Assembly: GCA_003151275.1 (NCBI GenBank)
Contig: PLXC01000131.1
Location: 221 to 13,389, forward strand
Reading direction: 5' to 3'
DNA from: Candidatus Melainabacteria bacterium
GTDB taxonomy: Bacteria > Cyanobacteriota > Vampirovibrionia > Obscuribacterales > Obscuribacteraceae
DNA: 13,169 bases
The notes under the pieces were generated by a model. It saw nothing but the letters and a program-made list of their open reading frames with translations, was not told the DNA's origin and searched no databases. Made by a program: the position numbers and the translations under genes. Shown piece by piece: positions 6,294-12,552 of this stretch. Each line of letters starts with the position of its first letter. The first letter of the stretch is position 1.

Positions 6294-7061
6294 TCATTCG
6301 CGTCCAATATTTTGCGCGAGGGGCTTATCCAAAGTAAGTGTAAGATCCACATCGGATTCTGCTGGAGGCCGCAGAAAGGTGGAAAGCTTGACTGCTCGTA
6401 ACGCCATTTCGTCAGAAAGCGCTACGCCCGTTGAACGTTCAATCCTAAGGTTTGAGACGCTGCCGTCCTTATCGACGTTGAAGGCAACCGTAACCTTCTC
6501 TTGCTCATGACCTTGCGGGGGATACCAGTTTTTTTTGACCCTTCTCATTGCGTCTGCCGTGTATGGTCCGTAATCGTATGGTGCCGGCTTTGACGAAATT
6601 ACATCACCATCGCTATTTAGCAGTGAGGCACGACCGGCACCATTAGGCGCGGTGTCCTCGAATGCGAATTCAACGTCAAGATTGTCGGAACCGTCAGCTC
6701 CAGCTCTTGTTGGCGGCGGCGCAAAGGAGACAATTTTCATTGCTTGCAGCGCGTTTTTATCGGATGTTTCTACGCCTGAGGAGGTTTGCAGTTTTAATTT
6801 CGACACGGTGCCGTTTTGTGAGATTCTGAAACGTACAACAACCCGGTCATGCTCATGATCTTGCAGCGGTCGCCAGAACATTTTAATCCGTCTTTCAACG
6901 TATGACAAATACGGTCTGTAGCCCCGCTCCAGTGCTGCCTCAGCTCTCGGATTACGACGAATAGGCGCTGAATCTTCTTTGCCAAATACTTGTGGTGTGT
7001 CCACGACTAGACCAAAAAGGAAAAGACCTATGATTCCAAATCTAAACGCGCCTCGGTTCAT
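6294..7061 (-). CDS. exported protein with two tandem TonB/TolA C-terminal-type domains
   Basis: The start is ATG 7061: GGAG lies a few bases upstream, and a signal peptide follows directly (MNRGAFRFGIIGLFLFGLVV, cleavage near VFG). This gives 255 residues. A longer frame to 7130 adds 23 residues with no ribosome binding site. Domain one (~48-137) has RPYLSYVERRIKMFWRPLQD, RFRISQNGTVSKLKL and ALQAMKIVSFAPPP. Domain two (~163-246) repeats the order: PYTADAMRRVKKNWYPPQGH, FNVDKDGSVSNLRIERSTG and ALRAVKLSTFLRPP. This is the TonB_C pattern of a beta-alpha-beta unit ending in F-x-PP. Classical TonB has an uncleaved membrane anchor, a Pro-rich spacer and one such domain. Here the anchor looks like a cleavable signal and no long Pro-rich linker exists. 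Energy transduction is therefore doubtful; a periplasmic role binding envelope proteins is more likely. It is monocistronic on the minus strand. Confidence 0.8.
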   Translation of the reverse strand: MNRGAFRFGIIGLFLFGLVVDTPQVFGKEDSAPIRRNPRAEAALERGYRPYLSYVERRIKMFWRPLQDHEHDRVVVRFRISQNGTVSKLKLQTSSGVETSDKNALQAMKIVSFAPPPTRAGADGSDNLDVEFAFEDTAPNGAGRASLLNSDGDVISSKPAPYDYGPYTADAMRRVKKNWYPPQGHEQEKVTVAFNVDKDGSVSNLRIERSTGVALSDEMALRAVKLSTFLRPPAESDVDLTLTLDKPLAQNIGRE

Positions 7062-7513
7062 TTGCGTCTCCAGATAGTGAGATTGTTGCATTGTTGGATG
7101 TTCATTATTTTTTGCCACCAAATGGTGCACAATTGACCTAGTTTAAGTCAATTTGACTCTCAATTTACGACAAGTGTTTATGCGCTTGAACAACAACGTC
7201 TCTTCCCGAACAATTTATTGTTTGTAATTGTCAATAAAAGCAGTCGACTTTAAGTGGGATTGCTATACGAAGCTCGCAAGGAAACTCCAGCGTTTCTTTG
7301 GAGTCTCCCGCCAAAACATTATTATTCCTCACCTAGTCGCACGATAAGAAATCATGACTGTGCGGGCTGTGCTCGTAACACGATGTCGGTTAGACAGATT
7401 ATCTGGCACCGTGTACGGTGCTTGAATTAGTCGTGGCTATTGTCGATCTATGTGTTGATGCGCGATTGGCAGGCGGCGTAATGCTCGGCAAGGCAGTCTG
7501 ATTTCCACGAATA
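7062..7513. other. 450-bp divergent intergenic region between the TonB-type gene and the Fic gene
   Basis: No convincing gene is seen. AGTCAA-T-TTGACT (7146-7158) is a perfect interrupted palindrome about 85 bases upstream of the minus-strand TonB-type start and could be an operator. GGAAACTCCA (7280-7289) pairs with TGGAGTCTCC (7299-7308) with one internal mismatch. GCACCG and CGGTGC (7406-7411 / 7416-7421) form a tight stem with a TGTA loop. Neither hairpin is followed by a T-tract. The right edge leads into the TTGCGCGCAA array. Confidence 0.4.
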
Positions 7514-7625
7514 TTTGCGCGCAAAGATAAATAATTGCGCGCAATTACAAAAATTGCGCGCAATTACTCGCATAATTGCGTATAATCAAATAAATTGCGC
7601 GCAAATGTCGAATAATTGCGCGAAA
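7514..7625. promoter_or_regulatory. array of six TTGCGCGCAA-type palindromes upstream of the Fic gene
   Basis: Perfect or near-perfect copies are TTTGCGCGCAAA (7514-7525), AATTGCGCGCAATT (7533-7546), AATTGCGCGCAATT (7552-7565) and ATTGCGCGCAAAT (7594-7606). Degenerate copies are TTGCGTATAA (7576-7585) and TTGCGCGAAA (7616-7625). Centres fall at 7519.5, 7539.5, 7558.5, 7580.5, 7599.5 and 7620.5. The spacings of 20, 19, 22, 19 and 21 bases are about two helical turns each. The fourth copy merges with a TATAAT -10 box at 7581-7586, and the sixth runs into the AAAGGA ribosome binding site. The layout implies cooperative binding by a dimeric regulator along one DNA face, blocking the promoter. The winged helix of the Fic protein itself is the obvious candidate, by inference. 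Confidence 0.8.
7581..7586 (+). promoter_or_regulatory. TATAAT -10 box of the Fic gene inside operator 4
   Basis: A consensus TATAAT lies 48 bases before the Fic ATG and overlaps the right half of the fourth palindrome. There is no good -35 hexamer at 17 bases. TTGCGC at 7554-7559 (21-base gap) is the nearest, and it is part of operator 3. A weak -35 embedded in operators would suit tight repression. Confidence 0.5.
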
Positions 7626-7634
7626 GGAACATGA

Positions 7635-9020
7635 ATGCCGAAGACACCGGTGCCGGAAGAGGTCTTAAAAGCCATCGTGGATGTGTTGAAAGCGCATCCA
7701 GACGGAGTTACGCTCACCAATATTGCCGAGGCTTTGGGCGAGAAGGTTTCGCGGCGAACACTGCAAAACCGGTTGCGCTACCTTATCGACCAAGGGAGGG
7801 CTGTGGTCGAAGGTCAAAGTCGCGCAGTGAAGTATCGCCCGGCTGGGTCCAGCAGTATCGTTGCTGTTGCACCAGTAGACGTTGATCTTCTGCCGTTGTC
7901 AAACGAGGCAAAAGACATTCGTCAAATTGTCTCGCAGCCAATAACTAAGCGGAAGATCGTTGGTTATAACAGAGATTTTCTGGATTCATATCGACCAAAT
8001 GAAACTGCATATTTAACCGATGCTCAGCGCGCGCGCTTACATAAAATAGGCGCTGTTCCGATCGGCAATCAGCCTGCGGGTACATACGCCCGCAAGATCC
8101 TTGATCGCTTGCTCATCGATCTTTCTTGGAACTCGAGTCGCCTGGAAGGAAACACATACACGCAGTTAGACACGAAGCGCCTGATCGACTTTGGCAAAGA
8201 AGCAGAAGGCAAAGATCGCATCGAAGCGCAAATGATCCTTAATCACAAAGATGCGATTGAATTCCTCGTCAGTGCAGCCGATGAAATCAGCTTCAATAGA
8301 TATACTCTTCTGAATTTGCATGCCCTGCTGGCAAACAACTTATTGTCGAATCCCCAAGCGGAAGGCAGACTTAGGTTTATCGAGGTGGGCATAGAACAGT
8401 CATCTTTTCAACCGCTTGCCATTCCGCAACTCATTGAAGAATGCTTCGAACAAATCTTGAACACAGCACAAGCGATCAAAGACCCGTTTGAACAATCGTT
8501 CTTTGTTATGGTTCAGCTACCCTATCTGCAACCTTTCGATGATGTGAACAAGCGCGTTTCGCGACTCGCGGCAAACATCCCTTTGATCAAGGCGAATCTT
8601 ATTCCCCTCACTTTCCTAGATGTGCCAAGGGACTTGTACACCCAAGCAACTTTGGCTGTATACGAATTAAACCGCGGCGAACTGCTCAGGGATATTTATC
8701 TGTGGGCTTATCAACGTTCAGCAGAACGCTATGCCGCCGCTCAACAATCACTTGGTGAACCTGATCCGTTTCGTCTCAAAAACAGAGAAGCACTCCGTCA
8801 TGTCGTTGGTACAGTTGTGCGAAGCCAATACAATCGGGAAGATGCGCTTAAATATCTAGAGGAGTGGAGCGTAGAAAATCTTCTAGCGAACGAACGCGCG
8901 AAATTCACTGACGTCGCCGAAGACGAGATTCTAGCGTTGCATGAGGGCAATTTTGCCCGTTATAAAGTCCGTCCGTCTGAGTTCGATGCATGGTGGAAAG
9001 TTTGGAACCAGAGGCGTTAG
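7635..9020 (+). CDS. Fic-family protein with N-terminal winged helix and divergent Fic motif
   Basis: The protein is 461 residues. ATG 7635 is chosen because AAAGGA (7623-7628) lies six bases upstream. Residues ~7-70 form a winged helix-turn-helix: EEVLKAIVDVLKAHPDGVTL, then IAEALGEKVSRRTLQNRLRY, with a wing GRAVVEGQSRAVKYRP. A Fic core follows. SSRLEGN at 167-173 fits the inhibitory helix motif [S/T]xxxE[G/N] in the N-terminal (class II) position. The active-site motif at 299-310 is QPFDDVNKRVSR, where AMP-transferring Fic enzymes have HPFxxGNGRxxR. The His and both Gly positions are replaced, while Phe, Asp, Asn and both Arg remain. The C-terminal ~130 residues are helical. Canonical AMPylation is doubtful because the catalytic His is gone. 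From memory, related QPFxDVNKR Fic-like proteins are widespread, so this is probably a conserved subfamily and not decay. The operator array upstream suggests self-repression. A partner or target gene is not evident. Confidence 0.85.
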   Translation: MPKTPVPEEVLKAIVDVLKAHPDGVTLTNIAEALGEKVSRRTLQNRLRYLIDQGRAVVEGQSRAVKYRPAGSSSIVAVAPVDVDLLPLSNEAKDIRQIVSQPITKRKIVGYNRDFLDSYRPNETAYLTDAQRARLHKIGAVPIGNQPAGTYARKILDRLLIDLSWNSSRLEGNTYTQLDTKRLIDFGKEAEGKDRIEAQMILNHKDAIEFLVSAADEISFNRYTLLNLHALLANNLLSNPQAEGRLRFIEVGIEQSSFQPLAIPQLIEECFEQILNTAQAIKDPFEQSFFVMVQLPYLQPFDDVNKRVSRLAANIPLIKANLIPLTFLDVPRDLYTQATLAVYELNRGELLRDIYLWAYQRSAERYAAAQQSLGEPDPFRLKNREALRHVVGTVVRSQYNREDALKYLEEWSVENLLANERAKFTDVAEDEILALHEGNFARYKVRPSEFDAWWKVWNQRR

Positions 9021-9071
9021 CTCTTTGCTCGCAGTTCTCTTCTGCTGGTATCACTTTCGGTGATGGAGACG

Positions 9072-9108
9072 TCACCGGTGAAATTTATGGTGTTACGGGC
9101 GGTGAAGG
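9072..9108 (+). pseudogene. SDR 3'-end scrap, 37 bp identical to the intact dehydrogenase
   Basis: All 37 bases match 4143-4179 of the dehydrogenase gene. Similarity continues with small gaps past the stop into its downstream spacer (GATAAATT-GATTCAAA at 9114-9128). The frame reads TGEIYGVTGGEG, then KTIN and a TGA. It starts 51 bases after the Fic stop, with nothing of the dehydrogenase before it. The scrap therefore includes coding end plus flank, which points to DNA-level duplication followed by deletion, and the exact match suggests a recent event. Confidence 0.7.
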
Positions 9109-9172
9109 TAAAACGATAAATTGATTCAAACCATTCTCCGATTGACCGCTTAAGAGCTTGAAGGTGCCCGAC

Positions 9173-9685
9173 CTAATGTTTCTCCAAAGAGGGAAGTATA
9201 TCTGTATGGTGCCCGATCATTTTCCACTTTCCTCCCTCCAGGCGAAACACGTTTGTGGCGCGGATGGAGACAGGCAATGGCTTGCCTGAGGCGTCAACGT
9301 TTTGGCCCTTTTCATAGCATTGCACGACGCTCAGTTCTTTCCCGAGCGTTATCTGGGTATTTGCTGCAGATACTTTGCCGCCCAGTTTTCGGTCCGCTTG
9401 TTTTTTCCAGTTTGCCAGTACGTCATCCCAGCCGGTTGCCCAACCACCATCGGGGCCCATGTAAGTGACGTCCTTTGCATGGGACCAAACATTCTCCATC
9501 GGCTCGAGCGCGCCTTTGAACATCGAATTCAAAGCTGCGTAGAATTGTTCATGGGCTGCCCTGACTCCCTTTTCGTTATTATTGCCAGCAAACGCAGGAG
9601 ATGATGGAACCCAGTTTAATACTGCCAAAACGAGGATAAAAATCATCGCGTGGCATGGTTTCCATTGTTTCTTTGAGCCCGTCAT
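9173..9685 (-). CDS. exported SnoaL/NTF2-like (DUF4440-type) protein
   Basis: Two ATGs are six bases apart (9691 and 9685). The AAAGGAG motif ends directly at the first, which leaves no spacing. It lies six bases before the second, so 9685 is chosen, giving 170 residues. Residues 1-33 are a signal peptide with core MIFILVLAVLNWV and cleavage after AFA. The mature part is an NTF2-like alpha/beta cone: AAHEQFYAALNSMFKGALEP, MENVWSHAKDVTYMGPDGGW, a Trp-Asp helix (GWDDVLANWKKQA), and strands ending SIRATNVFRLEGGKWKMIGH then HTDILP. That ending is highly typical of secreted SnoaL-like/DUF4440 proteins. Such folds serve as small-molecule-binding or isomerase scaffolds, and many have no assigned function. 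I see no specific catalytic residue set. The protein would act in the periplasm. It is transcribed alone, convergent with the Fic gene. Confidence 0.85.
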   Translation of the reverse strand: MTGSKKQWKPCHAMIFILVLAVLNWVPSSPAFAGNNNEKGVRAAHEQFYAALNSMFKGALEPMENVWSHAKDVTYMGPDGGWATGWDDVLANWKKQADRKLGGKVSAANTQITLGKELSVVQCYEKGQNVDASGKPLPVSIRATNVFRLEGGKWKMIGHHTDILPSLEKH

Positions 9686-9699
9686 TGTCATCTCCTTTG

Positions 9700-10003
9700 A
9701 ATGAGTTGCAAAAGTAGAGAATAGCAGTTCCCGAGTAATCCAGATCTCCTCTTTAGAACAATCAATTGAACATGTCGCGCTCAGTCAAATGGCGCATTTT
9801 CACGAGGAGATTCGGATCAATTCTTGGTTCTGTCACTCTCCGCGAATATGCCGTGAAGTATTGAATGTCCCCGAATGCTGACTAGCCGGATCAGATTGCC
9901 CCGCCAGGACAGCAGCGACACGCGACAGAACACTGATTGTTGCGTGAGCGTAGTTGCAAACTAAATGGTTATGACCAACTACAGCAGCTCCAGCATTTCA
10001 GCA
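9700..10003. other. 300-bp intergenic region
   Basis: No gene is supported here. The only notable content is the 26-bp scrap resembling the BrnA tail at 9877-9902. The left part should hold the promoter of the minus-strand SnoaL-like gene, but no clear -10/-35 pair was found. Confidence 0.5.
9877..9902 (-). repeat. 26-bp scrap matching the BrnA tail coding sequence
   Basis: The plus-strand sequence matches 1446-1471 at 25 of 26 bases. The matched region is the antitoxin's GQSDPASQ segment, read on the minus strand in both places. No further similarity to the antitoxin gene is visible on either side. It is short enough that convergence is possible, but 25/26 by chance in a 13-kb window is unlikely. 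Confidence 0.5.
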
Positions 10004-10357
10004 CTATCTTATAAGCCTCGGTACAATAAGCCCCGCAAATTTATCCGGGCCGTGAAACCACCAACCGATGTGATTTTTGCACTGAGCGCAATGTGCCATT
10101 GACCAGGCGTAATTTGGAAACCATGTTGCCTCCGTTGTTGGTATGCCGAAGTCAATTGCACCGGGGGCATCGCTGTAACAAGCGATGTGAAAAGACAAAC
10201 CAATCGGATTGCGAAACGTGTGTTCGTGCGGTTCGATTGCAAACGATGGTTTGGTGATTTCGTGTTCGCAACTTTTGCACCGAACCGTTTTCTCTGGTTC
10301 GAGTTCTTCGTCTTGATCGATTTCGATTGCGATGTTTTTGCTCGTGTCGTCCAGCAT
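10004..10357 (-). CDS. CULT-domain (cereblon-like thalidomide-binding fold) protein
   Basis: ATG 10357 is chosen over ATG 10369 because GAGGG inside the longer frame lies six bases before it, while the upstream ATG has no ribosome binding site. The protein is 117 residues. After an acidic ~20-residue N-terminus comes the CULT fold: CKSC (Cys27, Cys30), an FRNPIGLSFHIACY strand, and TWFPNYAWSMAHCAQCKNHI then GWWF, ending FAGLIVPRL. Cys90 and Cys93 complete the structural zinc site. Trp79, Trp85 and Trp99 have the spacing (6 and 14) of human cereblon Trp380, Trp386 and Trp400, the cage that binds glutarimides such as thalidomide, and C-terminal cyclic imide degrons in eukaryotes. Bacterial single-domain CULT proteins are known, but their function is not established. 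The cytoplasmic location follows from the absence of a signal peptide. It lies 92 bases downstream of the minus-strand gene ending at 10450 and may be cotranscribed with it. Confidence 0.88.
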   Translation of the reverse strand: MLDDTSKNIAIEIDQDEELEPEKTVRCKSCEHEITKPSFAIEPHEHTFRNPIGLSFHIACYSDAPGAIDFGIPTTEATWFPNYAWSMAHCAQCKNHIGWWFHGPDKFAGLIVPRLIR

Positions 10358-10449
10358 CGCCGCCCTCATGTATTGGTTGCAACACTATTATGCAGTAGAG
10401 TCATGAATGGCGAAGGCTGTTTTGTCAGCTGCGACCATTCGACGCGCGA

Positions 10450-11196
10450 TTAAGTCGCAGTTATTTCTTCCACAAACGCGACTAGTGCCTTTTTGAGATC
10501 GGGATCTGGTTCGGCATCGACAGCAGCGCGATACGCGGCTATCGCGTCTAAAGAACGTCCACACGACTCGAGCAGCTCGCCTTTCTCTTGCAGAACGTCA
10601 GAGATTTGTCTGCGTTTTTCGGGAAGCTCTGTTTGCAACAGTTGAAGAATTTGGTCAACTGCTACAATGTGCCGATCGTTGTCATTTCGATTTTTTAAAT
10701 CTTGCTTGCGAGCCAAAAGTATTTTTAGTTGCACCTCGTGTAGTTCTTTCGCTGTCAGGTGCAATCTCTGCTGTTCGACGCGTGGAAAGCCTGTCGCTAT
10801 AAGGCTTTCATTTATCAAGTCCAGAAAATCCAAATTCCATGAAATCAGAAAAATGCGATGTTCTCTTTCCTGATTACTGGAAGATAGGCAGTTTGTACGA
10901 TTCAAGCATGAAAGAATTTCGGAATTTTCTAAACTCAATTGCGTCGCACATTCAGTCAAAATTTGTGCCAGTATTTTCCAATCTCCAAATCTTCTTAGCT
11001 CTGAGTTCGATGGAGCGACGTTCCATGCTCTGCCTCCGTCGCCAAGCGACAATCTGTTTCGCAGGAAAGAAATAAGCTCGGTTGCTTCATTGGATGACTT
11101 CGGCAACTCCCCAATTATGATCCAAGTCTCAATCAAGTCAAGAATCAAACCATTCGAGCCGCACACCGAGCGAGTAATTCCCTTGAACACCTCCAT
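10450..11196 (-). CDS. hypothetical protein with TPR-like C-terminus
   Basis: ATG 11196 (248 residues) has AAAGGA eight bases upstream; a TTG directly before it is also in frame. I do not recognise the family. The N-terminal half is predicted helical and lacks a signal peptide (SNGLILDLIETWIIIGELPK, then NEATELISFLRNRLSLGDGG). The middle contains HRIFLISWNLDFLDLINES. The C-terminal ~90 residues are charged helices with heptad-like spacing (HEVQLKILLARKQDLKNRND, then QILQLLQTELPEKRRQISDV), ending in one TPR-like unit (EKGELLESCGRSLDAIAAYR, then AAVDAEPD). This could mediate protein-protein contact. It reads in the same direction as the CULT gene downstream, so a two-gene unit is possible. Confidence 0.6.
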   Translation of the reverse strand: MEVFKGITRSVCGSNGLILDLIETWIIIGELPKSSNEATELISFLRNRLSLGDGGRAWNVAPSNSELRRFGDWKILAQILTECATQLSLENSEILSCLNRTNCLSSSNQEREHRIFLISWNLDFLDLINESLIATGFPRVEQQRLHLTAKELHEVQLKILLARKQDLKNRNDNDRHIVAVDQILQLLQTELPEKRRQISDVLQEKGELLESCGRSLDAIAAYRAAVDAEPDPDLKKALVAFVEEITAT

Positions 11197-11199
11197 CAA

Positions 11200-11568
11200 A
11201 TCAATCCTTTCCAGACCTAATCAGTTATGACCACAACACCAGCTGCCGCATCAGGAATGCCATATCCGAATTTATTCTTGGTGCAATTGGTGCCTTAACA
11301 GCGGTATTCACCATTGGTTTTGCGGATCAGTCTGCGTAATTATACAGGAAGGCGCAGCAATGGGGGTTCGAGACGGGTAAGCGAATACCCGCTAATTGAT
11401 TCTGGAAAGAATCTGCGACGGCTTGTCGTCACCTTTGTTCTTGGAGCATAGCGCTCCGGAAACCGAAATTAAATGGTATCACCGCTAGTCAACAGGAGGC
11501 GGAACTTAGATGAACTTTTTTGCGTTTGCCGACGTATTGATTTGTAGATACCAAACGGAGAAGTTGCC
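11200..11568. other. 370-bp intergenic region with a membrane-peptide relic, stacked hairpins and a WYL scrap
   Basis: A plus-strand frame ending in TAA at 11337-11339 reads AISEFILGAIGALTAVFTIG then FADQSA. It looks like a transmembrane helix at a protein's C-terminus but has no start codon, so it may be the tail of a lost gene. CGGGTA/TACCCG (11374-11379 / 11386-11391) forms a hairpin, followed by GATTC/GAATC and GACG/CGTC stems up to about 11430. The WYL scrap follows at 11427-11470. AGGAGG near 11497 precedes an ATG at 11512 that gives only a short frame overlapping the next gene. Confidence 0.4.
11427..11470 (+). pseudogene. 44-bp WYL gene scrap (SPLFLEH...PETEI)
   Basis: Bases 11427-11449 are identical to 51-73 of the WYL gene end at the window start (23/23), and 11450-11470 match 74-94 at 15 of 21. 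Translation gives SPLFLEHSAPETEIKW against SPLFLEHGVPETEITV. The matched segment lies within the 244 bases deleted from the broken WYL copy at 4265-4995. No start codon or further WYL sequence surrounds it. Confidence 0.65.
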
Positions 11569-12552
11569 ATGTCAACAAAAACTATCAAACGCCAAATGGA
11601 AAGAAATTTCGTGAAGAAGATGTCATCAAAAATTCGCAAGTCCGGGCGCAACAACCAATCTTTCGATACATCTGAACTGTTGGGCGAGTTTGTCCACTTA
11701 GTGAGAGATATAGCTGCTGCGCACGGACCAGGGTCCAAAAGCTGTGACAAAGAAGACCGGGCCGCTTTGCAGCAGGCACAAAAACTAATGGACGACGCTC
11801 GCAAAGAGTCATCTGTGGAAAACAGAATTTCCCTGGCGAAAGCTGCGTTAGAGACGAGCGCATATTGCGCAGAAGCTTATATCTTGTTAGCAGAAGATCA
11901 GGCGCAGAATTTAGAAGAAGCAGAAAAGCTCTACCGCGAAGCAGTCGCAGTTGGTGGTCAAGCTATGCACTTGGAGGTGCGCACTAATCCCAACGCTCTG
12001 GGTTGGGACGACGAAATCTTGCTTGCTCAACTACGCGCCATGAAAGGGCTCGCGCACGTTCTCTATGCTAGACAGAATTATGGTGAAGCGATTGATACAT
12101 GCTTCAAAATATTGCTGATAGACGACAGTGATGAACTGCACGTAATACGGCTACTAATCCCGACTCTAATAAAGTTGAACAAACTCGAGGAAGCAGAAGC
12201 TTGCCTGAAAGGATTTCGTCATGACACTAGCGCTCACTTAGTCTATTCACGAGCCCTACTTCTCTTCAAGAAGCACGGAGAAAGTGACATCGCGAACAAA
12301 GCTCTGTGGAAAGCTATCCGTCAGAACTCACACGTGATCAACTTGGTGAGGGGCATTCACAAATTGACGAAAAACCAGTGCGAGACTTATCGTCCTGGCA
12401 GCCTAGAAGAAGCGCAGGACTATTTGACGGTGGCAATTGATGATTGGACCAAGCAAGAAGAAATTATCAATTGGGTCATGAATTTAGAACGAGAACAAGT
12501 GCAGAAATTGACAGTCATAAGAGCATTTCCTGGACTGACTTTGGTTAACTAA
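11569..12552 (+). CDS. ST7-like tetratricopeptide repeat protein
   Basis: The protein is 327 residues from ATG 11569, with GGAGAAG a few bases upstream. There is no signal peptide; the first ~30 residues are basic. Helical repeats begin near residue 65 (AALQQAQKLMDDARKE) and run to about 250: SAYCAEAYILLAEDQAQNLE, AEKLYREAVAVGGQAM, LRAMKGLAHVLYARQNYGEA, LHVIRLLIPTLIKLNKLEEA and SAHLVYSRALLLFKKHGESD. The helix pair followed by ALWKAIRQNSHVINLVRG and then YRPGSLEEAQDYLTVAIDDW is characteristic of bacterial proteins in the ST7 TPR group, where a position such as N-x-H-V precedes a G-x(10-20)-Y-x-P-G block. The role is not established; cytoplasmic scaffolding is likely. The gene stands alone, and no terminator is evident after it. 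Confidence 0.75.
   Translation: MSTKTIKRQMERNFVKKMSSKIRKSGRNNQSFDTSELLGEFVHLVRDIAAAHGPGSKSCDKEDRAALQQAQKLMDDARKESSVENRISLAKAALETSAYCAEAYILLAEDQAQNLEEAEKLYREAVAVGGQAMHLEVRTNPNALGWDDEILLAQLRAMKGLAHVLYARQNYGEAIDTCFKILLIDDSDELHVIRLLIPTLIKLNKLEEAEACLKGFRHDTSAHLVYSRALLLFKKHGESDIANKALWKAIRQNSHVINLVRGIHKLTKNQCETYRPGSLEEAQDYLTVAIDDWTKQEEIINWVMNLEREQVQKLTVIRAFPGLTLVN

Noticed and set aside
7514..7625. TTGCGCGCAA array as a CRISPR or replication iteron array
   Set aside because: Units are short palindromes about 20 bases apart, with no unique 30-base spacers and no cas genes. There is no replication initiator or AT-rich unwinding region, and the sites sit on a promoter.
7616..7885. 89-residue frame overlapping the Fic start (with an ATG at 7631)
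   Set aside because: It is the shifted reading of the winged-helix region. The ribosome binding site spacing favours ATG 7635, and only that frame gives the Fic protein.
9058..9077. Hairpin CGGTGA/TCACCG after the Fic gene as a terminator
   Set aside because: Only six pairs with an eight-base loop and no T-tract. Its right arm belongs to the SDR scrap.
9253..9604. Plus-strand frames opposite the SnoaL-like gene
   Set aside because: Antisense shadows of a gene with clear signal peptide and NTF2-like motifs.
11366..11376. GGTTCGAGAC resembling a tRNA T-loop
   Set aside because: No acceptor, anticodon or D-arm sequence can be placed around it.
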